A DNA stretch of 64,000 nucleotides, from the NCBI GenBank assembly GCA_016630905.1, contig WBMQ01000014.1, positions 682,001 to 746,000 on the forward strand. The letters are read 5' to 3'. Shown here piece by piece: positions 1 to 11,251 of this stretch. The stretch is from Capillidium heterosporum (taxonomy: Eukaryota > Entomophthoromycota > Entomophthoromycetes > Entomophthorales > Capillidiaceae). A program made the translations under genes and the position numbers. Positions within the stretch are counted from its first letter, which is position 1. Each line of letters begins with the position of its first letter. The notes under the pieces were generated by a model. That model saw only the letters and a list, made by a program, of their open reading frames with translations. It had not been told where the DNA came from and did not search any database.

Positions 1-1435
1 GGCTCATTATACCGGCACAACAGGGCTTCAAGTTGTCGGGGAACATTACCGATGCCAAGCCACATAGTTCAGTCATCCCATAGCATTGGGTAACGGTACA
101 TAAGGCCGTATCAAAGAAGTTTCGGACTTCTTCAGGAGAGGGGCGCACCCCCACAAACACCTACTCTCAACCTACCTCCAGTCGCCTCCTTCAATTTGTT
201 AAATATGAGTTGATCCAGCCAGGTAGTGGGAAGTTGATAGCTTCCGAGTACCGACTTGACATTCAAAGATAGGTTGAAGATAGTCGCTTTAAGGTTCCCT
301 TCACCATACACCTTGTTCAAAATACCTTTGCGGATAGAGTCAAATACTTGGGGTACGCCTGGCAGAAAAGTGGGTTTCAAAGCGACCAAATCACCTTTGC
401 ATTCTCGTACCGAAGAATCTAATAAAGTACGTGGCGAAGCGAATCCTAGCTCCATACCAAAGTTGAAACTGAAAGTAGTTAAAATAAAGGCCAAAATGTG
501 AGCTAGTGGTAAAAAGGAGATAACTCGGTCATCAGGTTTAAGCCAAGGTTCCATCATAACTTCGAGGCCAGCTACTTGGGCAGTCAACATGCTGTGGGTA
601 AGTTGAGCTCCCTTGGGGTTCCCAGTCGATCCTGAAGTATACATAACTACGGCAGTATCCTCGGGAGTTGGTGGGATTGGATCGGTGACGTTGGCCTTAC
701 CAAGTTCGATCAACGCTTCGAAGCTTACAAAGGTTATCCTATCAAACTTATTCATTTGATCTTCAGTAGCTTTACCAGTGTAGATGACTCTAGGTCAAGT
801 TGGGGACAGTTGAGGGTACAATACATTTAGAACATCGAGTTGTCCAGAAGATAAGAATAGCGTAGTAGATTCGGTCTGAATCAGCCCATGCTGTAATCCC
901 TCTGCGCCTAGCGTATCATAAACAGTAGCTACCGTCAAATTCTTATAGAAGGATGCTATTTAAATAGTTAGTATAGTTAAAACATATTCAAGATGTTACC
1001 ATAAGCCAACAGAATCCAAAAGTGAGAGGTTGGGGCGTAGAAGGTAACTTTATCTTTAGGTCGCAGCCCCAGCTTAAACAGCCCGTTGCTTAAGCCAATT
1101 AAGATGTCATTGATCTGGCTATAAGTCATCCATTTGTAATCAGAGAGTTTGTAGAACTTCCAAGACTTGTCTTCCTTGACCACGCTGTCGTTGATTTTCT
1201 TCTCTACCTGCTTAATCTCTTCAATTTCACCAAGGATGTCTCGGTACCCTATCGAAGCTTTATCCTGCTTGGACTCTATAGCGTTCTTGATAAGTTGATA
1301 TACCGTTGAAGATCCATCCTTAGTATACTGGATTAAAGCCCCAGCGTTACGTTCGTCACATACCTTGTTCCTAAAGACACCGGTTTCGGTAGCATCCTTA
1401 GGTCCTTCGACTTGAGTTAGGTAGCGGTAAGGCAT
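1..1435 (-). pseudogene. Long-chain acyl-CoA synthetase (AMP-binding), broken and cut by window edge
   Basis: The family activates fatty acids to acyl-CoA through an acyl-adenylate, on ER, peroxisome or lipid-droplet membranes. The gene starts at 1435. Exon 1 ends in LLAYG, and an intron of about 44 nt with a perfect TACTAAC branch site follows (about 960-1004). Exon 2 carries the AMP-binding loop YTSGSTGNPKGAQLTH, then SFLPLAH and VGVCGGAPLS; in a second frame it continues with QCYGMTE to the window edge. Two lesions are visible. An in-frame TGA at 795-797 falls where the family usually has Leu in a P-x-L-x-x-VIY context. A +1 frameshift at about 132-140 (codons TCC TGA) interrupts the strongly conserved GGAPLS-EEVRNFF stretch. 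A 30-nt in-frame intron (GTACCC...CCTAG) could remove the first TGA, but nothing simple removes the frameshift. Pseudogene is the best call; assembly error or recoding are alternatives. Confidence 0.75.
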
Positions 1436-2264
1436 AGTTGTAAATTCAATTAAATTTTGGACGCCTTAATATTTGGGATTCTTTGCTATTGAGGTTGAGC
1501 TAATAAATCATACTTTATTACCTCCGCTTCACCTTATATACCACTGTAAATTATTGCAATTTCCTCCCATATAATTGTGGAGAATATAGGTCGGAGTGTC
1601 CTAAAATTTGAAATATTTGGTTTTTAGACGATTCAAGTTCTAGGAACAAATGATTGCCAAAAGAGGAAAGTAAATACATTTTCGTTCTATTTGGAAAAGT
1701 TAATCCGACCGGTATAGATTTCAGTTGTTGTTCTGTGGTTGTAGTGAATGAAGACTAATAACGGCATAATATAAAATAGCTCCTACTTGTACAGCTACTT
1801 TAATCTAAATTCCCATCCATACTAATTCAAGAGATCGTTACATATCTACTCTTACTTCAAACTTGAGCTTATTAATTGCATTCTATACTCTACAACCATT
1901 TTTTAAAAGTTTACATGCCTATTAGCTACAGCATCGTTATTACTATCATGAAATATCTCAAAGCACTTTAAAAGTAAACTGTATATACGATTGTATCTAT
2001 TAATGCAGCTAAAGAGCTTTGATTCAAATAGCAAACCGTAATAAGTGAGAACTGGTTAATTGGTTTATAGGGGGAAGAGTAAAGGAAGCTATCATAAAAA
2101 GGGCAACATTATCAATGTAGGATGACTCCGAAGATCCATAAGGGAAACAAAAATTCAAATTTTCAAAGGCGTACGAGCTTAATATCAGCTAGTCAAAATT
2201 GATAGACTTCAATCCCAGTTTTGACAACTTTTAGGTGCTAGGTAGGATACCACTTAAGTTTTCT
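1436..2264. other. Intergenic, no gene seen
   Basis: AT-rich sequence between the 5' end of the acyl-CoA synthetase gene and the 3' end of the coiled-coil gene. I see no coding stretch, RNA gene or repeat. Confidence 0.5.
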
Positions 2265-4903
2265 TCAAAATTTACTTTTGGAGTTGGATGGTTTGTTGGG
2301 GTTTTGAGCTTTCTTGGCAGCTACTCGAGAGGAGGTGCGTCGTTTGGGTAAAGATTCTATGGATGAAGGATTCTCATTAACTTGGTCGTTGGATAAGGAT
2401 GGGCTCGGTTCGGAATTAGTCATGCCCGAACCTATGGGTACAGGTATTGGTAAAGGCATTCTTTTTATGTTTATGTTACCTCGTTTGTTATTCGGTTTGG
2501 CCCTAATTTTGCAATATTTAGTTGGCGAAGTGGATATATTAGTTACTCTTGAACTGTCGAGTCGTTCTTTTGAGAGCCGGTGTCATTGGAAATAGTTTTT
2601 GATCCTAAAAGTAAAAAATTAGTTCAAAAGTGAATCGAATTGTAAAAATATTTGATAGAGTATTAGGTGGAGTCTTACTTGATTGCTTTTTAGAGCTAGA
2701 AGGGGATATATCATCTGTGCTGATAGTTTTATCAATGGCATTTACATTCCCTGGGTTGCTCATGGCTGAATCGCTTGCAGATCCTAATAGAATTGGTTAG
2801 CAGGGTACTTATTTAAGGTGGTACCATTTTGGCCATTCGAATTTGCATTTCCCGGCTTATTTTGATTTGCATTCGAATTATCAAGTGCTTCGAGGCGATC
2901 GTTGGAACTTTTGTTCAAGTCAATCTCAGATCCTACTGTTGAGGTCAATAACAAACACATATTCAATAAAAATAAAATAAATATATTACCTTGACCTTTA
3001 GTTCCGATGTTTATGGGGGTATGGGGTAAATTCAAGCTTTGCGATTTAAAATTGTCATTTAGATTCGAGATGCTGAGATCAGAAGCGTTGGGTGGCAAAC
3101 TCAACCCAGTTTCAGTTAGAGTATCAAAGGGCTTGGAGCCATACTTGTCCAGTAGGCTTTTACTTGTTTCCAAAGTTCCAGCTACGTTATTTTTGTCGAT
3201 ATTTTGTTGGTTATCATTGCCGTCATTAGATCCTCTAAACGGAATAACTAAATATGTGACGCTTGTTAGTATAAAAGTTTTTATAAATGCAAACTCGGTT
3301 GAAATTTAGGAATGACAAGCTTGTTGGAGGCGCTCTTTTCCTTGAAACCATTAAATCCTCTGGGCATAATATGGGAATTATCGTATGTATCGAAACGTGG
3401 AAGAATGGGCTTATACCCACTTGAACTAGGCTGGTTCTGCTCATCATTATCGATTTAATATAAGTGAATGCTTAAAGCCATAACAATACCTGTCTAGCTG
3501 ACAAGACGCTTGAGTGATTTAAAATAGGTGGTATCGATAAACTTGAACGAGGTGTAGCATCTACCGTTTTGCCCAAAATTAAAAAGTATTCTAAAAAAGT
3601 CCATACCTTTTTTGGGCTTATTTGTTATCAAACTTGAATCTTGAAGCTTCCTTTTTGGCGTGGATAAGATCTGATCATCAGCCACTTTTTTGTATACATC
3701 CCTTTCCTCTTTGACGCCTTGAAGTGCTGCTTTCAACTTGGTAAGCTCAGTTTTCAAGCCTTTTAACTCGATTTCAGCAACTTTAGCTCGGTTTAGCTTC
3801 TTGGTAGTTTTAGATGATATCTATTGTAAAGTGTTCAGCCAAAACAAAAATTCTAAAGCTTATGTTACCCTATTTTTTTCTAGCTTAATCTGTACGTACT
3901 CCTCCAAAAGCCTGGCATATTGGATTCTTATTTGTTGATTCTTTAAAAAAAGTCAGTGCATATTTAAAATAACATGCAGTACTAGATTAGTGAAGCGATT
4001 TTTGCTTTCCTTATAGATAGACAACATCGCTTTCACATAAGAAATGGCACCTATAAACTAAAAGGGCGGTTAGAGGTATTTATATAGAGCGCCATAAATA
4101 AAAATTGAAATTACCGATGCTTCAAGTTCATTTCTATTCGATTTCTTAATCTCTCTTTCTTTAAAATTGCAAAATATTTTCAAGTTTTTGATAATCTCAG
4201 CTTCGTCTTCAAGTTCATAGTGATAGCTGCTAGAAGATAAATCTGCTTCTAAATACGTATAACCAACTTTAGTAATGAGCTATAAAACATACATTATATA
4301 TTTGACTCACCTTTTGTTTGGTCAGCATCTTCGATACTAGATATTGGTTGATATGAATCGTTATGGTTATCGTTTATAGGTGATGAATCCCTTCTTTCAT
4401 CAGTAGGAGTCAGCCTAAAGTCGGGTTCCTTCGACAAATGTTCTATAAACCCGGTAGATTTATGAACTGTTAAATCGTTCTTTAACTGCTTAGAATTCTC
4501 CTCAGGGTTTGCAAGTTCGGCTGCAGCGGGATTATAAGAGGGGATTTCTTCCTTTGAAATGATAGATTGATTGAAATCAGCTGGCATCGGATCAGAGAAT
4601 GAAAGCTCAAGCTGCCAATTTTTAAAACTTTTCTCTGTCAAAATCTAAAAATTGATGGTATAAGCAATTTTAAATGGAAGGTATAAACGATAAATGGTTT
4701 AGCAATGTACATAGAATTACCTTTTCATGTAGATGCTTGAAGATTGAATGCAAAAGTGCGGAAACGGCTTGGTTATATTGACTGTTATCCCTTTTAAGCC
4801 CAGCCTGTTCAAAAATTTTGCTACTTGAGAATAGTATGGTCGGGTTTGGAACAAAAATGTCTAGCTGTTTAAAGCTATTGGAGGTTGGCGCGTTGCCAGA
4901 CAT
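2265..4903 (-). CDS. Unrecognised multi-exon protein with coiled coil and basic tail
   Basis: I do not recognise the family. Chaining GT-AG introns in phase from the ATG at 4903 gives about 13 exons and roughly 670 residues, ending at a TGA at 2265. Introns include 4267-4310 (44 nt) and 2784-2824 (41 nt). The N-terminal part (about 250 residues) is predicted helical by eye. It is followed by a Lys/Glu-rich coiled coil around ELKGLKTELTKLKAALQG, then a long low-complexity Ser/Asn/Pro tail. The tail ends in a very basic patch, KRRTSSRVAAKKAQ, that could bind DNA or act as a nuclear signal. The layout (helical head, coiled coil, disordered basic tail) is seen in kinetochore and spindle proteins, but that is only an analogy. 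Exon borders in the low-complexity half are less certain than those in the coiled-coil half. Confidence 0.6.
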
Positions 4904-6661
4904 GTATGTAAAGATCGTTACTGTACGCTAAAGCTTGAAAGGGTTTAAATCTAAATTGAATTAATCATAAACTTCAAGCATGTCAATTTTAAAATTTACC
5001 AGCTCCAATCAAATGCCGATATAGGTAAATTGCGTTGTTAGTAATGCTGTCAGCAAATCAAAGCTTACTGTACTTGAATAGGCCAATAAAACCAAGAGCT
5101 TTTGGAAGTATTTTATTGGCTTCGAAACTCGCAGATCGTTGAAATCTGCTACCTAACCCTTCACACATAAATGGTTATACCTAAAAATATGCCAAATGAT
5201 CGAGTGTATCCAAAGCAAAGTTTTTGCTAAAAATGATTGCCCATGAAGCCTATTGGACTAGACAAACAATATAATACCTTTCACGAACTGCTAGTTTTGA
5301 ATTACACTATTCCTGCAACGTAAGCTCAGGAGCTTGATCAAAGCCACTTATGTTGAGTATTCAGCTTGGCTCTAGAATCTAATGAATACTAGTCTTAAGA
5401 TAGAAACTAGTTGTATTAACCCAAAGCTGACCTGTATTTGAAATGCAGAAGCCTAAATCGAAATTAACTCATATGTACTAAAAAAGTATGCTATTTGAAG
5501 CGTCAGTAAAGTTCTGATGAGCTATCAAATAGTTTATAAAGCTGGTGGTTTTATTGTCAAAGCTACACCTCGATAGGCTATCAAGAATGTACAAGGCAAA
5601 ATGTACTAATTTTCTGAGAGGGCAGTCATTCTGTTGATTTGATTTTTGACTGCTTAATAACCTAAAAGCCCTACTATTAAATCCAAAATGGATGTTACTT
5701 TCATAATTGAGCTTTATAACCAATCCTATATAGAAAGCTGCATCCTCCAACCAGTAAGCTAAAATAAATACAGTAGGATACTGTGAATCAGCTGGAACTA
5801 TTGTCGTAGCACCTTATTTCATCTGCCATGGAGTTCATTATTCCAAAAGTTTCTCTGACAGTAGCTTTAGCTGTCACGTTGCTATGATCAAATAAGTTTG
5901 AAAGATAAGGCTGATCGTAGGTGTAGCACCTACATTATCAGAAGGTAAGTAGACTGGACACATGTTTATTTCGTTGACTGAGGTACGCTATTTAAGCCAG
6001 GTTAAATAACCCAAATGATATCAAAAATAGCTGATACTAAGTCCATTTAGTCGGATTTATAATTTTCAACTGCCTGCTTCGATGCAGTCGCTAATAATGC
6101 ACAACTGTATATATTTTTATTCAGTGATGAGATAACTAAGAATCAAAGCTGAGTTTCAATCAAGCTTATAATTTGGTCGACGTCAGAGTTCCAGATTAAA
6201 GCGAACTGGCTATGTCGTGGCAACATCATTCTTTCAAAGACAACCTGGTACTTGCACGCCTCGCTTCAACCCTAGCTGTAAATGTATGTTCTGTAATACT
6301 CTAAATCGATGACATTTCATACTTGAATGGCCATCCAAGAGTTTCTCCTTCTACTGTGATAAAGTTAGCCTGGTGACTATTACCCCTCGAAAATGCTTAG
6401 TAAACTTTAGTCTTTATGTTCCTTCTTATTGGCCAATTTTGAACCACTCATCCTAATTTAATAAGACTAGTAAAATAGAACATATAGCAATGAGTTGTAA
6501 TGCATTTAGCTTGCTAAAGTTGCGTCCCTTGTAAACACATCCTACAAAATTAAACTTTAAACTTCTTACTACTTAATTAATAGCTATACCCAAATCAGAT
6601 ATATCAGTTCAACCGAACAAGAGCTTAGCCTTATTTCCACAAGTCTTTAGTAGTGCCTTAG
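4904..6661. other. Divergent intergenic region
   Basis: About 1.76 kb between the unknown coiled-coil gene (minus) and ATG1 (plus), so it holds both promoters. A 90-codon open frame on the minus strand (5478-5750) has no recognisable composition or motif and I do not call it. Confidence 0.5.
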
Positions 6662-9257
6662 ATGAACATGCAGAGTCACAACATTGCCGACTTCTACGAT
6701 ATCCAAGATCGATTAGGAAGTGGCGCCTTTGCTACGGTGTATCGTGGAATCAACAAGGTATTTCTTTAAAGTGCTTTTCTAATTTCTAGATCAACAATGA
6801 TACGGTGGCAATTAAAGAAATTCATAACAGCATTGGCAACAAATACAAGGAGAACATCAAAAAGGAAATTGAAATAATGAAGAATTTGAAGCATCCAAAC
6901 GTTGTTCGACTAAAGGACTATAAGGTAGTTTAATGTTGTGTATACTGTTGACCTTTCCAGTTTTCGAACGAAAGAATTTATCTTATTATGGAACTCTGTT
7001 CCCTTGGCGAATTGTCCCAATTCATAAAGAATGTACAAAAGATGCCGGCTCAAAGGAATGCCTACGGCGGTCTAAATGACGTTCTGCTTCGTTATCTGGT
7101 AAAGCAGCTAGGTACTACTTTTAAATTCTCGGTTTATTTACTCTAGTTTAGCTTCAGCATTTAAAGTCCTCCGAGAAAGTAAGATAGTCCACAGGGATCT
7201 GAAGCCACAGGTATTTGATATTTTTTAACTGTGTTAAATAAGTAGAACATACTTTTAGCTCATCCAGACAGCGATAACTACTACCGAAGCCCCGGCGAAT
7301 TCCCAAACATCCTTCCAACTTTAAAGGTTGCCGACTTTGGTTTTGCAAAGATATTGCCCCAACAGACTATGACCCAAACATACTGTGGTTCTCCTATCTA
7401 CATGTCCCCCGAAATATTGAATAACGAAAAGTACGATGCAAAGACCGATCTATGGAGCATTGGGATTGTCCTTTATGAAATGATAACTGGAGATGTACCA
7501 TTCCAAGCCACTAGTATACCTGAGCTAATACGCACTATTAAGAAGCAACAAGATACGATCCAATTCCCCGATGAGAGCAACAGTCGTCCGCATATTTTTA
7601 AACCCTTTAGCAACACTTCAAAATCTCATAGGATTGATGCCGACATCAAATATTTGATAAGATCGCTGCTGATTCAGTCGCCTTCGGAAAGGATGAGTTT
7701 CTACGAATTTTTCAAATGTACAGGAGTGGTTAATGATATTCCTAGAACAGAGACCGAAGCTCCAAATAAAGGTACTTTAACAAAACTATTTTTTATTGAA
7801 TAAACATAGATTGGTTCCCCAACTCTAATGACTTTGCAAGGAAGCTCCGAATAACTTCCCCGCTTTCTACGCTTGGAGAGAACATAAAGAACAACTTAGC
7901 TTTAGCCCGACCGAAAAGAGTATCGGCGCAAAATCAAAGCCGATATGACGATATCACTAAAGGTGAAATAAAATTCGACAACCTGGATGAAACCTATCAG
8001 GATGATCAAGAGTACGTGATGATCGAAGCTTATGAATACTCAAGCAAGCAGAGACAATCCAATAACGTCGACAGAAGCTCCATGTCACAGTTAGGTGACC
8101 CTAAAAGGATACGTTTAAACACAACTTTTATTCCCAGCCTTGACAAATGCGCTTCGCTACAGGATAAAGTGGACCATACCAGCTACAACCTCGACTCCCT
8201 GCCCAATTTTGAAGCTATATACGAATCCAAGGCTGAAGATGTCAAGTATGAGCGGGTTGTTGAGCCCAACAATACTTACGGCTTGGCTCAAGCTTTCATT
8301 CAAGCTGCTACCAAACTGATCAATTTACGGGAGCTTTCACCACCAGCTATCGCTGCCGACTCGAACAATAAACCGACATCCTACGCTTTGGAAGGTAAAT
8401 CATCAAGCATCGAAGAGCGAGCGTTTCTCAATGGAATAGAAGAGACCGCATGTCAAGCTTATGTAGTTTCCAAGTTGGCCGACTCTCGGTTTAAAGACAC
8501 GCCGTACTGGGACCCTTCAAGAAGACGATTTGAACCAGAAAAGTCCAATGTCGATTTGGAGCTGACAGCGAAGGAGTTAATCGCCTTGCAGGAGGCTTTC
8601 CTACTCTACATCCGGTCTATGTCCCTGTTAAAACTGGGGTCGGATGAAATGTGCGCTTACATTGAAAAAATTCCTTTCAGTACCAAGCCTTCAACCCAGG
8701 TATCTAACGCAATCCAGTGGCTCATCCACAAGTTCAAGGAGTGTCAAGAAAAAGTTCACTTTGTTAAAGATCGATTATCTACCACCGGGTTGGATCTAAG
8801 TTCTACAGAAATCGATCTTGTCGTATTCAATCATGCATTAACAACGGTAACCTTGCTAATTTTTGATAGATAACTTATTGATCTAGGCTAAAAGCTTCGC
8901 TTTCGACGAGCTAATCAAGAACGACGTCAACAACAGCAAAGTCTACCAACACTGCCTATGGCTAGATTTAGGTTCGACCGACATCGACCGGCTTCTCTTT
9001 AAGAACTCTTTGATCACTGTACATTTTTATTGCTTTATGTAACTAACTTTCTCTAGGACAAGAAGTTCCTCGACAAGGACGATGTAGTAGCTTATGGGAT
9101 CTACCAAGCCTGTGTCTGGCTGTTGCAGTCGTTGAACTATCGGTTTGAAAACGACTTGGAGTTGAATGATGAAGTTCGAACTAAGAAGCGCAACCGTAAC
9201 TACTTGCTTTTAAATTTGCATGTGTTGATCTCTATTTTTTACTTTAGTTTTGGTTAG
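6662..9257 (+). CDS. ATG1: Atg1/ULK-type autophagy-initiating serine/threonine kinase
   Basis: This is the kinase that starts autophagosome formation with Atg13 and Atg17. Eight exons join in phase to give 778 residues; the introns (6758-6789, 6925-6960, 7112-7151, 7211-7245, 7772-7809, 8847-8886, 9019-9056) are 32-40 nt. The N-terminal kinase domain shows the glycine loop GSGAFATVYRG, the VAIKEI lysine, the catalytic loop VHRDLKPQNILL, ADFGFAK and the activation segment YCGSPIYMSPE. A disordered middle follows, with the sequence DDQEYVMIEAYEY, where Atg1 proteins have an EYVVVE-type motif. The C-terminal third matches the helical Atg13-binding (tMIT) part in position and character. The ATG at 6662 lies directly before the kinase domain, as in other Atg1 proteins. 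The last residues before the TAG at 9257 are the least certain part. Confidence 0.88.
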
Positions 9258-10527
9258 TCTTGATACTATACTTGCCCCTTCTAGCCCCCAACTGAAAACT
9301 AGTGGCAGTGCCTGTTCTAAAGTTTGAAGCTCTACTCCTCCCTTCGTTTCCCATCGTCCCCCTTGTTTACCTCTTGTATTTTACCACTTCACCTCTTTCC
9401 ATCAAGCCTTAAAACGAACTATAAGCTGATGAAAGTACCTTGCTTGTACCTAGGTTTATAAGTTTGGTTTTTCATGTTTTTACCACCTGCACATATTTCT
9501 ACCGATTCTTCAAATGTAACTTAGTAGTAGTTTAATCTTTGTGATATAGTTGCCAATAAATTTGTCTGGTATTAGTCTTGTTTCTATTTTTAAATGAGTT
9601 GTATAGAATCGCTTCACATTAACTAATAGGGATTTTATACTTTTACTACAAACATCAAGTTAAACCTTTCCTGCTTTATATTTTATCAAGTTTATTACAG
9701 CCACCACATTAACTGGTTGGCAATCAAGTATACAGTCCTTGAATGTCAATTCCTATTAGCAGTATGACGAATCAACAGTAAACTGATACACATGTTGAAA
9801 TCGAGGTGGATAGTTGAAGCAGGTAACCTAAAGCTACCTATCTGATTTACAAATGAGGTTTTTTGAAAAGTGCAGATATCGATTTCTATCGCAACTCTTG
9901 GAATTTCAATTCGAACATCAGCTTCAGTCCACTTGACTATATCCAACTTTTACCCCGAGCTAAGGTGGGGAAGGTAAGAACTCTTGCAAGATAAAAATCC
10001 ATTTTCCATTACAAGTTCACTATACCTAAACTGGAAGGCAAAGCTGTACTAAAGTTTACAAGTTTTTAAAAGTATAAGTATTTAAGACGCTAATTCCCAG
10101 TTCGTGTGGACTTGATACACTCCTTTCAATCACCACTTATCGAAGGATACCAACCATCCCATTATAACTGGATTGGTACCCCCAGGTTGAGGCCGCTAGT
10201 CTAAGAATTCCTTAAACTAGGTTTCAAAAAATAGGGTGACGACGTCAGTGCAAATCCACCTATAATACTTTGTCAAAAGTTAAAGGGGGGTTGATACAAA
10301 AACAAGATAGTTGTTGATGAAGTCTTACATACATATAAAGTTTAATTTAATTCCAAGTTAAAAATGCTATAAGGAGTAGTAGAGGTTGTTTAACAACTCT
10401 GTTTATATTTCTTATAGTTGTCAAGTAAATCCTTTTTCCAACTTTCAATTCCATTGCCAGCCATATTAACTTCAACTAGATCCTATAAATCAACTACGTT
10501 TAAATTCCAAGAAATATATAAATAATT
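9258..10527. other. Intergenic, no gene seen
   Basis: About 1.27 kb between the end of ATG1 and the Rap-like gene. It is AT-rich, and a 66-codon minus-strand open frame here has no features of a gene. It must include the promoter of the GTPase gene, but I see no clear TATA box. Confidence 0.5.
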
Positions 10528-11220
10528 ATGCGTGAACATAAGGTAGTGGTACTAGGTTCTGGAGGAGTAGGCAAATCGGCAGTAGTAAGTATATTTTATA
10601 AATTTGATTGCTACATTTCAAACTAACTCCTACCCTCTTGTCTTTTAAATTAATAGACTATTCAATTTGTGCAGTCGGTATTCGTAGAAAAGTATGACCC
10701 AACCATAGAAGATAGCTACCGCAAACACTTGACGGTTGACAACAATCAAAGCCTCTTGGAAGTTTTAGATACGGCCGGTACTGAACAGTTCACCGCTATG
10801 CGAGACCTCTATCTTAAGAACGGGTCTGGATTCATACTTATGTACTCTGTCACATCCCAATCTAGCTTCGAAGAATTGGTAGAGTTGTACGACCAGGTAA
10901 TAAGAGTGAAAGGAAGAACAAAGGTATGAATATATTAAAATCAGCTGTACCAATTAAGCCATCTTACTTTTATTGATTGATTCTAGGTACCTATAGTCCT
11001 AGTAGGTAACAAGTGTGATTTGGAAAACGAGCGGGTGATAAGTTCGGAGCAAGGGCTCAGTTTAGCTGAAAGTTGGACCAACGTCACCTTTTTGGAGACA
11101 TCAGCCAGGTTCCGCATAAATGTCGACGAAGTCTTTATTGAACTGGTACGGCTGATCCAAAAGCAATCACCTGATCAAGCAGTACGGAGGCGTAAGTTGC
11201 GGAGGTGTATTGTCATCTAA
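10528..11220 (+). CDS. RSR1: Rap/Rsr1-type small GTPase
   Basis: Ras-superfamily switch; in fungi Rsr1/Bud1 directs cell polarity upstream of Cdc42. Three exons (introns 10585-10656 and 10924-10986) give 185 residues, the usual length. Visible motifs: P-loop [10 protein letters not shown], effector loop [13 protein letters not shown] (identical in its core to the Rap/Ras effector), switch [19 protein letters not shown] and ETSAR, and a C-terminal CaaX box CIVI after a basic stretch RRRKLRR. Threonine rather than glutamine at the Ras Gln61 position (DTAGTEQ) marks the Rap group. The CaaX box predicts prenylation and plasma-membrane attachment. Its 3' end faces the methyltransferase gene with only 31 bp between stop codons. 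Confidence 0.92.
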
Positions 11221-11251
11221 CCTTGTATTAAATTTTCGACTACTTTTTTAT

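Noticed and set aside
2784-2808. 25-nt GT-AG pair in the coiled-coil gene
   Set aside because: Using it leads to a stop soon after; a 41-nt intron (2784-2824) sharing the acceptor keeps the frame open.
5478-5750. 90-codon minus-strand open frame
   Set aside because: No motif, no codon bias, no flanking splice or promoter signals.
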